Shown in pieces: positions 17,427 through 28,167 of a stretch of DNA of 64,000 nt. Source of the DNA: Solemya velum gill symbiont (lineage in GTDB: Bacteria > Pseudomonadota > Gammaproteobacteria > Chromatiales > Chromatiaceae); NCBI RefSeq assembly GCF_000787395.1, contig NZ_JRAA01000003.1, forward strand, positions 1-64,000, given 5' to 3'. Made by a program: the position numbers and the translations under genes. The notes under the pieces were generated by a model, which was given only the letters and a program-made list of their open reading frames with translations, did not search any database and was not told the origin of the DNA. Every line of letters begins with the position of its first letter. Within the stretch, counting starts at the first letter, position 1.

Positions 17427-17777
17427 ATGACTGATATGAATAAACTGATGTCTCTGAATGGAGCCATTGCCGCCTTCCGTTTTACTGATCAGGGTGAACT
17501 GGAAGAGCATCTGATTGCCAGTGGTTCCGACATTAATGAAGATGCGCTCGACCTGCTTGCACATGTTTGCCAGGCGAATCTCTCGATCGCCACCATGCAG
17601 GCGAGGGGATGGGAAAAGGTGTCCGGTCAGGGTGGCTTCTACCCGATCGAGGGTTTCACCGTGATCGGGCTCGAATGGAGCGCGGTGGCACAGGGTAATT
17701 ACGGCGTGGTGCTGAAGAATGAGGGTGCCGATTACCAGACGGCTTTCAACCTTCTCGGCGGAGGGGGTGCATCGTGA
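17427..17777 (+). CDS. DUF2173-like protein, copy 2
   Basis: A 116-residue soluble protein, the copy closest to what I recall as the DUF2173 consensus: N-terminal GAIAAFRFTDQGELEEH, a central helix, then GGFYPIEGFTVIGLEWSAVA and a glycine-rich tail. It lacks the cysteines and the GWIVRG motif of copies 1 and 3. The pattern, a small alpha/beta unit with a long central helix, recalls roadblock/LC7-type dimer modules; that is inference. Its stop overlaps the start of copy 3, so the two are translationally coupled. Confidence 0.7.
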   Translation: MTDMNKLMSLNGAIAAFRFTDQGELEEHLIASGSDINEDALDLLAHVCQANLSIATMQARGWEKVSGQGGFYPIEGFTVIGLEWSAVAQGNYGVVLKNEGADYQTAFNLLGGGGAS

Positions 17778-18106
17778 TCAAGCGCCCGCTGGCATCTGAC
17801 GGCGTCCTCGCCGTATGCAGTTTTCGTGATGATGGCGCCCACCTCGAAGGCTATGGTTTCATGCCTGACGAAATGCTCCGGGCATTGACCGGTTTCGCAC
17901 ATGAGTACAAGCGCATCGTGCAAGGCAACCAGGATCAACTGTCGATGTTCACCCAGATGCGTGGCTGGACTCCGCCGGGGGGCTGGATCGTGCGTGGCAA
18001 GCTATTAACTGTGTGTTCGGTCGCGAACCTGGTTTGCGTGGTTGAGAATGCCGAGGGGCACCTCAACACTATCATGCGGGAGTTGCAGGAACTGGCACGC
18101 AGCTGA
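17774..18106 (+). CDS. DUF2173-like protein, copy 3
   Basis: A 110-residue paralogue of copy 1. Both have PPGGWIVRG or its variant, followed by TVCSVANLVC and then an N-x-x-G-x-L-N stretch before a final helix. The N terminus GVLAVCSFRDDGAHLEGYGF matches the start of copy 2. The start overlaps the copy 2 stop (ATGA-like). The gene is convergent with the lipoprotein at 18119, with 12 bases between and no evident terminator. No known role. Confidence 0.7.
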   Translation: MIKRPLASDGVLAVCSFRDDGAHLEGYGFMPDEMLRALTGFAHEYKRIVQGNQDQLSMFTQMRGWTPPGGWIVRGKLLTVCSVANLVCVVENAEGHLNTIMRELQELARS

Positions 18107-18118
18107 AACAGAGGTTTA

Positions 18119-18529
18119 TTACCGGCGCAAGACAATCGGCATCGGATTATTTCGCCGCCACCCATCGTCTTCACCAAGCCAGTGCCACTGCTGTCTGTCA
18201 TCGATTGTTCGAATCGATTGTGAACTCTCTTTCAGGTACTGAAGCCTGACCTTGATGACCCAGATGTTTTCTTCGATTTCCACCGGCGGGGTGAGTTGGT
18301 CCATTTCAACGGCGCGCATGCCATAGCGGGACGGCAGGTTTGCACTTTCAGGATTAATGAAAAAAGCCAGTTGACTCTCCGGTGATTCCCAGCGCAGGGC
18401 GTGCTTGAACAGTGTCAGGGTGTCATAGAAGCTCTGTTCACGTTTTTCTTGCAGACTTCCGCAGGCGACAAGAGTGGAAATCAGAGTGATAACCAACAGT
18501 CGAGATAAAATCTTTTTTGATGAGTGCAT
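18119..18529 (-). CDS. Predicted lipoprotein, function unknown
   Basis: A 136-residue protein from MHSSKKILSR. Its signal peptide ends in the lipobox LVACG, so it should be lipidated on the cysteine. The mature part is a single small domain (EQSFYDTLTLFKHALRWES...). It resembles the uncharacterised gammaproteobacterial lipoproteins that lie near respiratory genes, but I do not recognise the family. There are no membrane helices beyond the signal. Confidence 0.7.
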   Translation of the reverse strand: MHSSKKILSRLLVITLISTLVACGSLQEKREQSFYDTLTLFKHALRWESPESQLAFFINPESANLPSRYGMRAVEMDQLTPPVEIEENIWVIKVRLQYLKESSQSIRTIDDRQQWHWLGEDDGWRRNNPMPIVLRR

Positions 18530-18587
18530 GCGCAAGTGACCCGGCATATGTCAGAATGAGCTGAATTATGATCATAACAAAATCTTC

Positions 18588-19793
18588 ATGACAAGTAGCG
18601 AAGCCCCTCTCTTACCCGTTGTCAGCATCGAGACAAACAACTGCATTATCGATATTCTGGGCACAGCACACGTATCGAAAAGCAGTGCCGATGATGTTCG
18701 TCATCTGCTTGATGTGAATGACTATGACTGCGTTGCAGTCGAGTTGTGCCATGGTCGATACCAGGCACTGACCGATCCGGATGCCCTCAGCCGCATGGAT
18801 CTCTTCTCTGTTATCAAGAACGGCAAGACCGGCCTGGTTGCAGCACAGCTGGCACTTGGTGCTTATCAGCAGCGTCTTGCGGAACAGTTTGGTATTGAAC
18901 CCGGTGCTGAGCAGCGGGCGGCAATCAAGGTGGCACGCGAACAGGAGCTGCCCCTGATTTTTGCCGATCGTGATATCGGTATCACGCTCAAGCGCATCTC
19001 TGCGAATGTCAGCTGGTGGAAACGTGCAGGATTGATTATGGGGCTGATCGGTTCAGTTCTGTCACGCGATGACGTCTCCGAGGAGGAGATTGAGCGCCTC
19101 AAGGAAGGCGACATGCTTGAAACCACCTTTTCGGAGTTTGCTGCCGAACGCCAGGATCTCTATTTGCCACTGATCGATGAGCGTGATCGTTTCATGACTG
19201 CAAAACTGCTGCAGGAGTCGCAGGAGCATGGCTACGGACGCATCCTTGCGGTCGTTGGTGCGGGTCACCAGAAAGGCATCAACAACTATCTTGAAGCCGG
19301 TATGGCTGATCCCGCTGCAGAGCTCTCACGTCTCAACGAGATACCCAAGCGTTTTCCCTTGATGAAGTTCATTCCATGGATCATCGTCGCTGTGATTCTG
19401 ACCGGCTTTGCCATCGGATTTTCGCGCAGCAGTGAACTGGGATGGGAGTTGGTCATCGAGTGGGTGGTGATTAACGGAGGGCTCTCCGCTCTTGGCGCAC
19501 TCATTGCAGCAGCACACCCGTTGACCGTGATAACAGCATTCGCTGCCGCGCCACTCACCTCGCTCAATCCGACCGTTGGTGCAGGCATGGTGACTGCTGC
19601 AGTAGAGACCTGGCTGCGCAAGCCAACGGTCGGTCACTTTCAGGAACTGCGACATGATGTCACCCATTGGAAGGGGTGGTGGAAGAATCGAGTGTCACGG
19701 ATTCTCCTGGTTTTCCTTCTCAGTACACTGGGGTCGGCAGCCGGTACCTATATCGCCGGATTCCGTATTTTTGACAAGTTGATTGGTGGATGA
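18588..19793 (+). CDS. TraB/PrgY-family membrane protein
   Basis: A 401-residue TraB-domain protein. The N-terminal soluble part has the family motifs GTAHVSKSS (about 24-32), VAVELC near 46 and VVGAGHQKGI near 223. The C-terminal third has several membrane helices, ending near the C terminus with ILLVFLLSTLGSAAGTYIAGF. TraB proteins are thought to be membrane-bound peptidases related to erythromycin-esterase and GumN; in enterococci PrgY blocks a peptide pheromone. The role here is unknown. It overlaps the next gene by four bases. Confidence 0.88.
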   Translation: MTSSEAPLLPVVSIETNNCIIDILGTAHVSKSSADDVRHLLDVNDYDCVAVELCHGRYQALTDPDALSRMDLFSVIKNGKTGLVAAQLALGAYQQRLAEQFGIEPGAEQRAAIKVAREQELPLIFADRDIGITLKRISANVSWWKRAGLIMGLIGSVLSRDDVSEEEIERLKEGDMLETTFSEFAAERQDLYLPLIDERDRFMTAKLLQESQEHGYGRILAVVGAGHQKGINNYLEAGMADPAAELSRLNEIPKRFPLMKFIPWIIVAVILTGFAIGFSRSSELGWELVIEWVVINGGLSALGALIAAAHPLTVITAFAAAPLTSLNPTVGAGMVTAAVETWLRKPTVGHFQELRHDVTHWKGWWKNRVSRILLVFLLSTLGSAAGTYIAGFRIFDKLIGG

Positions 19794-20395
19794 AGGTGAC
19801 TCGTAAGGGCACACCGCTGGCCAGGTATTTGCCGCTGTTTCTGGTCGTTTTTCCTCTTCTCACGATCGCTGCGACCTTCTATGCGGCTTTCAAAAATAAA
19901 GCTGCAGATGTCGATGCTTGTGCGCTCTATTCAGAAGCCTCATTACGCGATTTGACCGATTACGATGGGCCATTTTTTAACCAGAGTGTCGATGATGCCT
20001 ACCAGCGCTTGGCCGGGGACTCGACTCCTGCACCCGATTTTTCCGGTTGCTGGTGGCGACTCGGTTCTGAAGACGATGCATTTGTCATGCTGCAGTTACA
20101 GCTTTTTCCGGTTGGTGATGCCGAGGCAAAATCACGTATCGATGCGCAGCTCGCATCGGCAAGTACGATGACTTCTCCTCTTCTTCCGGAGGCGCTTGAT
20201 GCAATTGGCGAGGCAGCACTGTGGAGCAGGCTGGCGGGCCTGGTGCGCTGGCACCGTGGTGATGGCGTTGTGCTGGAGTTGATGATTTCGGAGCATGTTT
20301 CTCATGGTCAGCCACGCTTTGATAGTGTTCAGCGCAAGCAGATGAGCCTGCGAGCAGCGCGGCGTATTGATCAGGCAATCAGTCAACTCGATTGA
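19790..20395 (+). CDS. Membrane-anchored protein of unknown function
   Basis: A 201-residue protein with one N-terminal membrane helix (LPLFLVVFPLLTIAATFYAAF) and a periplasmic domain containing two cysteines (DACALYSE and FSGCWWRL), which could pair. It starts on the TGA of the TraB gene (ATGA), so it is coupled to it and probably works with it. I do not recognise the family. Confidence 0.7.
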   Translation: MKVTRKGTPLARYLPLFLVVFPLLTIAATFYAAFKNKAADVDACALYSEASLRDLTDYDGPFFNQSVDDAYQRLAGDSTPAPDFSGCWWRLGSEDDAFVMLQLQLFPVGDAEAKSRIDAQLASASTMTSPLLPEALDAIGEAALWSRLAGLVRWHRGDGVVLELMISEHVSHGQPRFDSVQRKQMSLRAARRIDQAISQLD

Positions 20396-20439
20396 ATCAC
20401 CCGATTCAAAAATCCCTCATTTAATCACTCGCTTACTTC

Positions 20440-21138
20440 TTACTCATCCCTGGTACTACGACCTACGGCCCAGACTTCCACGGTTTTTACACCAGCAGTT
20501 TTCATTAGCTGTGCAGCTGCATTGAATGTACTGCCGGTGGTCATGATGTCATCGACTAATGCCACATGTTTCACCGGCAAGGGCTGTGTGAGTGTGAAAG
20601 CATTGCGCAGGTTTTTGTGTCTCTGCGCCCGGCTCAGGCCGCTCTGTGGTTGTGTACAGTTTTTGCGCACCAGTAATCCGCTATGAAATGGAATCTGCAG
20701 TCGCCGTGCAAGCACCTTCGCTATCTCCAGTGCCTGGTCAAAGCCTCGCTCGCGCATGCGTTCTGCATGCAAGGGTATTGGTACCAGCAGTTGTGGCATT
20801 GCATTGCTATGAGACAGAGAATCATAAAGCAGGTTGGCTAGCAGGTTGCCGGCGGCAAGATCCTGGTGGAATTTGAAATTCAGGTGCAACTGCCTGAGCG
20901 GATCGCTGTAGAGCAGTGGCGAAACAGAGTGATCGAAGGCGGGTGGACTCGACTGGCAACGGCCACATTTGTGTGAGGATGGATTGAAATGCATCGGCTC
21001 ACCACACTGATAACAGGGGCGTTCAATGCGCTGTATTTTTTGATCGCAACTGTTGCAGAGCCCGGGCACTGTTTTTGGGGCTTCGCCACACACAAGGCAG
21101 CGCCCCTTGAGGCGCAAGAATTGTCTAAAATACTCCAT
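20440..21138 (-). CDS. comF: ComF-family amidophosphoribosyltransferase-like protein
   Basis: A 232-residue ComF protein. The N-terminal zinc-binding region has four CxxC pairs (CLVCGEAP, CNSCDQ, CYQCGEP, CGRCQ). A type I phosphoribosyltransferase domain follows, with the PRPP loop VALVDDIMTTGSTF. In competent bacteria ComF helps transformation; a dprA gene is also in this window (59759). The place next to the bio operon is the common gammaproteobacterial arrangement (comF-bioB). Confidence 0.92.
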   Translation of the reverse strand: MEYFRQFLRLKGRCLVCGEAPKTVPGLCNSCDQKIQRIERPCYQCGEPMHFNPSSHKCGRCQSSPPAFDHSVSPLLYSDPLRQLHLNFKFHQDLAAGNLLANLLYDSLSHSNAMPQLLVPIPLHAERMRERGFDQALEIAKVLARRLQIPFHSGLLVRKNCTQPQSGLSRAQRHKNLRNAFTLTQPLPVKHVALVDDIMTTGSTFNAAAQLMKTAGVKTVEVWAVGRSTRDE

Positions 21139-21226
21139 TTGTTAACCATTCAAGCTCCTTTTGGTTGACAATTATCAGGCACACTTTAATATTAGCTGAT
21201 CTATAGGATATTGCGCGGACAAAATA

Positions 21227-21628
21227 ATGAGTGAGTTTCACGAGGAGGCAGTCCTGCCGGAGCAGATTACTGCTCAGCAGGCACGTCGGGCACCAGTCCT
21301 TTTTAATATATTGAACATTATTGCAGTGATTATTCCCCTGCCATTGATGGTGTTCTGGCTGGGTGCATCGATGGTGCTCTACGCGATGAACCGTCACCAT
21401 CCAAACGTTAAGGTAGCTCACTATGTACAGGCCGCATCGACGCGACTCTATGGCATTGCCGGTGCAGCTGTGCCAGTTGGTACTTTTTTTTCGCTGGAAA
21501 TTACCCCGTGGCTGGTTTACTGGGGTTTGGCAGCAATCATCATGATTCCCCTGTCGATTCGGGACCTCATCAGGATCAAGGAAGATCACTGGGAAGATAC
21601 AGATTTACGAGGAGTAAAATATGACTGA
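21227..21628 (+). CDS. Small membrane protein upstream of bioB
   Basis: A 133-residue protein with three predicted membrane helices ([54 protein letters not shown]) and a charged C terminus. Its stop overlaps the bioB start by eight bases, so it is translated as part of the biotin operon. I do not recognise the family. A role in biotin metabolism is suggested only by position. Confidence 0.65.
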   Translation: MSEFHEEAVLPEQITAQQARRAPVLFNILNIIAVIIPLPLMVFWLGASMVLYAMNRHHPNVKVAHYVQAASTRLYGIAGAAVPVGTFFSLEITPWLVYWGLAAIIMIPLSIRDLIRIKEDHWEDTDLRGVKYD

Positions 21629-22607
21629 TATTCGCCACGACTGGAGTGTCGATGAAATCGAGGCACTGTTCGCACTGCCAATCAACGACCTGATGTTTCA
21701 GGCCCACTCGGTGCACAGAGAGAATTTTGACCCGAACAGCGTGCAGGTCAGCACCCTGTTAAGCATCAAGACCGGTGCCTGTCCCGAGGATTGTGGCTAC
21801 TGTTCGCAGAGTGCAAAAAACGATACCTCCCTGGAGCGTGAGAAACTGCTGCCACTGGACGAGGTGATCGAGTCGGCAAAGGCAGCAAAAGATACGGGCT
21901 CCACGCGTTTTTGCATGGGAGCAGCATGGCGTAACCCGACTGATAAAAATCTCGACAAGGTGATCGATATGATCAAGGCGGTGCAGGATCTCGGTATGGA
22001 GACTTGCGTCACCCTGGGTATGCTGGAAAAACACCAGGCAGAGCGCCTCAAAGAGGCAGGGCTTGATTACTACAACCACAATATAGACACATCACCAGAG
22101 TTCTATGGCAATGTCATCAGTACCCGTACATTTGATGACCGCCTTGAAACGCTGAAGTATGTTCGCGATGCGGGAATCAACGTCTGTTCAGGCGGTATTC
22201 TTGGTATGGGTGAAAAAGCACTCGATCGTGCACGTATGCTGCAGGAACTTGCCAACCAGGAGAAGCATCCCGAATCTGTCCCAATCAACATGCTGGTACA
22301 AGTTGAGGGGACACCGATGTTTGGTATAGATGGTATCGACCCGCTCGATTTCGTCCGCACAATTGCAGTTGCACGCATCATGATGCCGGAATCATATGTA
22401 CGTCTCTCGGCAGGTCGAACCGATATGAGTGACGAGATGCAGGCAATGTGTTTCTTTGCAGGCGCCAATTCGGTCTTCTATGGTGAGCGCTTGTTGACCA
22501 CTGATAATCCGGACTCTAATAGTGATGCAGAGCTGTTTGCAAGACTTGGCATCAACATGCAGGCAGTGAGTGAGGAAGATCCAAAAAAAGTATGCTGCCA
22601 CGCATAG
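21621..22607 (+). CDS. bioB: Biotin synthase
   Basis: Radical-SAM enzyme that inserts sulfur into dethiobiotin. The CxxxCxxC motif is C54-C58-C61 ([12 protein letters not shown]), and the [2Fe-2S] site residues include the arginine of [10 protein letters not shown]. At 328 residues the length is normal. A strong GAGGAG ribosome-binding site precedes the start. First enzyme gene of bioBFHCD. Confidence 0.98.
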   Translation: MTDIRHDWSVDEIEALFALPINDLMFQAHSVHRENFDPNSVQVSTLLSIKTGACPEDCGYCSQSAKNDTSLEREKLLPLDEVIESAKAAKDTGSTRFCMGAAWRNPTDKNLDKVIDMIKAVQDLGMETCVTLGMLEKHQAERLKEAGLDYYNHNIDTSPEFYGNVISTRTFDDRLETLKYVRDAGINVCSGGILGMGEKALDRARMLQELANQEKHPESVPINMLVQVEGTPMFGIDGIDPLDFVRTIAVARIMMPESYVRLSAGRTDMSDEMQAMCFFAGANSVFYGERLLTTDNPDSNSDAELFARLGINMQAVSEEDPKKVCCHA

Positions 22608-22618
22608 GCAGTTACCGC

Positions 22619-23782
22619 ATGAGAGACTACTCGGCAAGACTTCTGCAGCGCAAGAAGGATGGGCTTTACCGCCACAGGCGTATCATTGAGTCGCCACAGT
22701 CGACAGAGATTGTGTGTGATGGAAAAAAGCTGCTTTCGTTCTGCTCGAATGACTATCTCGGTCTGGCCAATGACGTCCGTATCAAACATGCGTTTACCCG
22801 CGGTATAGAGCACTGGGGAAATGGTGCCGGTGCCGCACACCTGATTACTGGTCATACCAGTGCACATCATCAGCTTGAAGAGGAGTTGGCCGAATGGCTA
22901 GGTCGCGAAAGTGCACTGCTCTTTTCAACCGGCTACATGGCAAACAGCGGTATTATCAATGCGCTTATGGGGCGTGGTGATATTGTTATAGAGGATCGTC
23001 TCAATCATGCATCGCTGATTGATGGTGGTCTTAATAGTGGCGCACAAATGGTGCGATTTCCACATGCAGATACAGACGCAGCCGAACAGAAGCTGTTGGA
23101 CCACAAGGGGAAGCACGCACTGCTTGCAACCGATGGTGTCTTTAGCATGGACGGAGATATTGCACCCCTGCAGAAACTTGCGAATGCCAGCCGGAAGCAT
23201 AACGCACTGTTGCTGGTTGATGATGCGCACGGCATTGGCGTGCTAGGTAATAAAGGACGTGGCAGTCTTGACCGGGAGGGTCTCTCTCAACAGGATGTAC
23301 CGTTATTAATGGGTACCCTTGGCAAGGGTTTTGGCGTCTTTGGTGCATTTGTCGCAGGTCCGGAACTGCTTATCGAGACAATAATCCAGGATGCACGCAG
23401 CTATCTCTTCACCACGGCAGCACCGGCAGCGATGGCTGAAGCAAACCGGGCCGCACTCAGATGTGTTATGGAGGATCAATGGCGTCGTGACAAGCTCGCT
23501 GTTTTGATTTCTCGTTTCAGGTCAGGTGCCGAACAACTGGGATTGAATTTAATGCCGAGTGAGACACCAATTCAGCCAGTTCTCGTCGGAGAAGCAGATA
23601 AGGCACTCAGCATGAGCCAGGCCCTCGAAGAGCAGGGGCTGCTGGTGACTGCAATCAGACCGCCCACCGTGCCTCGCAACAGTTCACGTCTTCGAGTCAC
23701 CCTGTCGGCCAATCATGAGGAGACAGATATCGATAAATTGCTGGATGCTTTTGAGCAGATTCAGGCGGGGAAGACAAGATGA
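22619..23782 (+). CDS. bioF: 8-amino-7-oxononanoate synthase
   Basis: PLP enzyme that condenses pimeloyl-ACP with alanine. The start MRDYSARLLQRKKDGLYR matches the family N terminus, so it is preferred over an ATG 27 bases upstream within bioB; this gives 387 residues. The PLP-binding lysine is K236 in LMGTLGKGFGVFG. LVDDAHGIGVLG holds the aspartate that contacts the pyridine ring. Confidence 0.96.
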   Translation: MRDYSARLLQRKKDGLYRHRRIIESPQSTEIVCDGKKLLSFCSNDYLGLANDVRIKHAFTRGIEHWGNGAGAAHLITGHTSAHHQLEEELAEWLGRESALLFSTGYMANSGIINALMGRGDIVIEDRLNHASLIDGGLNSGAQMVRFPHADTDAAEQKLLDHKGKHALLATDGVFSMDGDIAPLQKLANASRKHNALLLVDDAHGIGVLGNKGRGSLDREGLSQQDVPLLMGTLGKGFGVFGAFVAGPELLIETIIQDARSYLFTTAAPAAMAEANRAALRCVMEDQWRRDKLAVLISRFRSGAEQLGLNLMPSETPIQPVLVGEADKALSMSQALEEQGLLVTAIRPPTVPRNSSRLRVTLSANHEETDIDKLLDAFEQIQAGKTR

Positions 23783-24563
23783 CCCTTGCGGTTAAATCAT
23801 ACGGATCCGGGACTCCCCTGGTAATGCTTCATGGATGGGGAATGAATAGTGGTGTGTGGGGGAGTGCGGTCGATACGCTCAGTCAGCATTTCGAGGTGCT
23901 GCTTGTTGACTTGCCGGGACATGGCGACAGTTCGTCGGAAGCAGCGACTAATCAGCTTGATGACTGGGTTGACGCAGTGCTTGAAGTGGTACCGCAAGAG
24001 GCCGTCTGGTTAGGTTGGTCGCTTGGCGGTATGGTTGCACAGCGGGCGGCTTTGAAATCACCCGGGCGAGTCAAGGCGCTGATGATGGTAACAAGCACAC
24101 CCTGTTTCATTCGACAGCATGACTGGCCGGCAGGATTGGACAAACAGGGCCTGGAGAAGTTTGGAGAGAAGTTGATGGGTAATACGCAAAAAGCGCTGTT
24201 GCGATATCTCGGCTTGCAGGTGCGTGGAGCATCAGATGAGCGTAGTACCCTGAAACGCCTGCGAGAGTCGATTATCAAGTCCAATCCTCCATCACGGGAA
24301 GCGCTTGAATCAGGTCTCTATTTACTTCAACATGCTGATCTTCGCGATACTTTGGGGGAGTTGGCAATGCCAACCTGTTGGCTGTTTGGTGAGAAAGATA
24401 CGCTGGTTCCGGCGCTAACATCAATCTATATAGAAAAACTGTTACCACGGGCAACCAGGATAACAATCCCCTCAGGTGGGCATGCTCCATTTCTGTCGCA
24501 TCCTGTTGTGTCAGAAACTGCACTTGAACAGTTGGTAGCTGAAACCCTGCAAGGAGCTGTAAC

Positions 24564-24567
<4 letters not shown>
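23779..24567 (+). CDS. bioH: Pimeloyl-[ACP] methyl ester esterase
   Basis: Alpha/beta hydrolase that removes the methyl group from pimeloyl-ACP methyl ester and so ends BioC protection. The nucleophile is S81 in GWSLGG. The acid lies in FGEKDTLVP and the histidine in SGGHAPFLSH. At 262 residues it fits BioH. ATGA overlaps join it to bioF and bioC. Confidence 0.94.
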
Positions 24568-26083
<1,516 letters not shown>

Positions 26084-26136
26084 CTGGCAGCTAATCTGCC
26101 GGAATCGGAGTCCTCTCGTTCATTCAGGCTCTCTCA

Positions 26137-27060
26137 TCAGAGAAAGACGCCACGAATAAACTCCCGTGCGTAGTGATCCAATAACAGAAATGCAAACAGG
26201 GCGCTGAGATAGAAAATCGAGAAGCCGAAAGTTTTCATCGAGTGCTCATCGCCTTCACTGCGCAAAAGTTTCAATGCATGGTAGATAAAGCCAATACCGA
26301 GAGAGAGTGCGCCGGCAAGGTAGACCAGACCACTCATCTGGGTAACGAAAGGCATCAGGGTGATTGCAAACAGCATCAGGGTATAGAGCAGGATATGCTG
26401 CTTGGTGAAAATCACGCCGTGTGTCACGGGCAGCATAGGGATGTCTGCCTTTGCGTACTCTTTGCGGCGCTTGACCGCCAACGCCCAGAAATGTGGCGGT
26501 GTCCAGACGAAGATGATTAAAAACAGCAGCAGGGCTTCATAGGGGACTTCGCCTGTAATTGCAGCCCATCCAAGCAGGGGAGGGGCTGCTCCTGCAGCTC
26601 CGCCGAGAACGATGTTCTGTGGCGTAGCGCGTTTCAGGTACATGGTATAGATCACCGCGTAACCGATCATGGAGATTAGTGTCAGCAAGGCTGTCAGTGC
26701 GTTGACGAACACCAGCAGGATGACCATCGACAAGGCGCCGATACCGAGAGCAAACCCCAAGGCTGTCGCCGGTTCGAGTTTGCCTGCCGGGAGCGGCCTG
26801 TTGTGGGTTCGATCCATGATGGCATCGATGCGCTGGTCAACGTAGTGGTTGACGGCTGCACCTGATGCTGCACCGAGTCCAATACCGATAGTACCGAAGA
26901 ACAGCAAATCGAGAGGCGGCAGTGCGCCCTTGGTCGACAGCAGCATGCCTACCACTGCAGTAAAAACGATCAGTGCGACGACTTTGGGTTTGCATAACGC
27001 ATAGCATTCGATCCATGGGAAACGCACGATGCGTTGTGTCATTGTCAGGCTGTTATCCAA
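26137..27060 (-). CDS. ctaB: Protohaem IX farnesyltransferase (haem O synthase)
   Basis: UbiA-family membrane enzyme that attaches a farnesyl chain to haem b, giving haem O for CtaA. The prenyl-diphosphate motif NHYVDQRIDAIMDRTHNRP is present. The 307 residues have about nine membrane helices. The start is a TTG eight bases after a perfect AGGAGG; no good ATG competes. It lies 51 bases downstream of ctaA. Confidence 0.96.
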   Translation of the reverse strand: MDNSLTMTQRIVRFPWIECYALCKPKVVALIVFTAVVGMLLSTKGALPPLDLLFFGTIGIGLGAASGAAVNHYVDQRIDAIMDRTHNRPLPAGKLEPATALGFALGIGALSMVILLVFVNALTALLTLISMIGYAVIYTMYLKRATPQNIVLGGAAGAAPPLLGWAAITGEVPYEALLLFLIIFVWTPPHFWALAVKRRKEYAKADIPMLPVTHGVIFTKQHILLYTLMLFAITLMPFVTQMSGLVYLAGALSLGIGFIYHALKLLRSEGDEHSMKTFGFSIFYLSALFAFLLLDHYAREFIRGVFL

Positions 27061-27111
27061 TTGTCATTCCTCCTCTGCACCCTGTTGTTATTGTTATTTA
27101 GCGGATACGAT

Positions 27112-28119
27112 TTAATTCAATTTTCTCGGGTTTGCCACGTGGTTCAGGTAGACACTGGCAATCAGCAGCAGTGCTGCAACCCCGTTGTGAGCCACTGCAA
27201 CCGGCAGTGGTAGCAGGAACAGTACATTACTGATCCCCAGACCGATCTGTATCAACAGCAGAAAAGCGATGGCCCTTGATGCCTGTTTGAAACGATGGTC
27301 ATTTTTTATTTGTGCGATCCATACCATTATAGAGAAAAAAACCAACAGAATGAGCGCACCAATTCTGTGTGTAATATGTACAGTAACTCCCTGTGTATTT
27401 GTCAGTTTGCCACCCTCGAAATTGCTGTCGTCCCCATGATTGAGGTCAAATGCGCCGGCAAAATCGGTTTGTGGCCACCACTGCTCCTGGCAGGTCGGGA
27501 AATCAGGGCAATGCAGGGCGGCATAGTTGGTACTGACCCAGCCGCCGAGGGCGATCTGGAGGTAGACCAGGGTGAGTGCTGCAAAAGCCCAGTAGCCGGT
27601 CGATTTGGATTTATCCGAATAGGAGAGCAGGCTGCGTTCTCCTGCCGTCCTGAACCACAGCCACCACAGGATTGCGAGCGTTGCCATGCCCATTAGCAGG
27701 TGCAGGGTGACGATTTCAGGCCGTAACAGCATGGTTACGGTCCACATCCCCAGCAGTGCCTGGAAGATAACCAGGGCCAGCAGGGCAACAGGCACAGCCA
27801 CAGGCTGTTCAGGATCACGCCGGTTGAGTACGGCAATAACGGTCAATGCGAGCACCAGTAGTCCGAGTATGCCGGCAACATAGCGATGAATCATCTCGTT
27901 CCATGCCTTGGCGACGCCACTTTCGGTGTGCATGATATCAGCTGTCTGTGAACCAACTTCAGGCGCTGTCAGCAGGCCATAGCAGCCCGGCCAGTCAGGG
28001 CAGCCGAGACCTGCATCGGTCAGGCGTACAAAGGCGCCGAGCACCACAACAATAAAGGCGAGCAGTGCTGCCGACAGGGTAATGTTTTTAAACCAGCTTC
28101 TCATTAGCTCTTGTTTCAT
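27112..28119 (-). CDS. ctaA: Haem A synthase (COX15/CtaA)
   Basis: Oxidises haem O to haem A for the aa3 oxidase. A 335-residue protein with about eight membrane helices. The first periplasmic loop has the cysteine pair CPDWPGC (about 39-45) and the second half has CPDFPTC, the twin loops of the family. Conserved histidines lie at helix ends (MIHRYVAG, LHLLMG, VHITHR, VAHNG). A second Met five residues in (MRSWFKN) is an alternative start. Confidence 0.95.
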   Translation of the reverse strand: MKQELMRSWFKNITLSAALLAFIVVVLGAFVRLTDAGLGCPDWPGCYGLLTAPEVGSQTADIMHTESGVAKAWNEMIHRYVAGILGLLVLALTVIAVLNRRDPEQPVAVPVALLALVIFQALLGMWTVTMLLRPEIVTLHLLMGMATLAILWWLWFRTAGERSLLSYSDKSKSTGYWAFAALTLVYLQIALGGWVSTNYAALHCPDFPTCQEQWWPQTDFAGAFDLNHGDDSNFEGGKLTNTQGVTVHITHRIGALILLVFFSIMVWIAQIKNDHRFKQASRAIAFLLLIQIGLGISNVLFLLPLPVAVAHNGVAALLLIASVYLNHVANPRKLN

Positions 28120-28167
28120 AATACAGTCACGAATTCTCGGGGTTAGTCATGTTCAGCAGCAGGCTGT

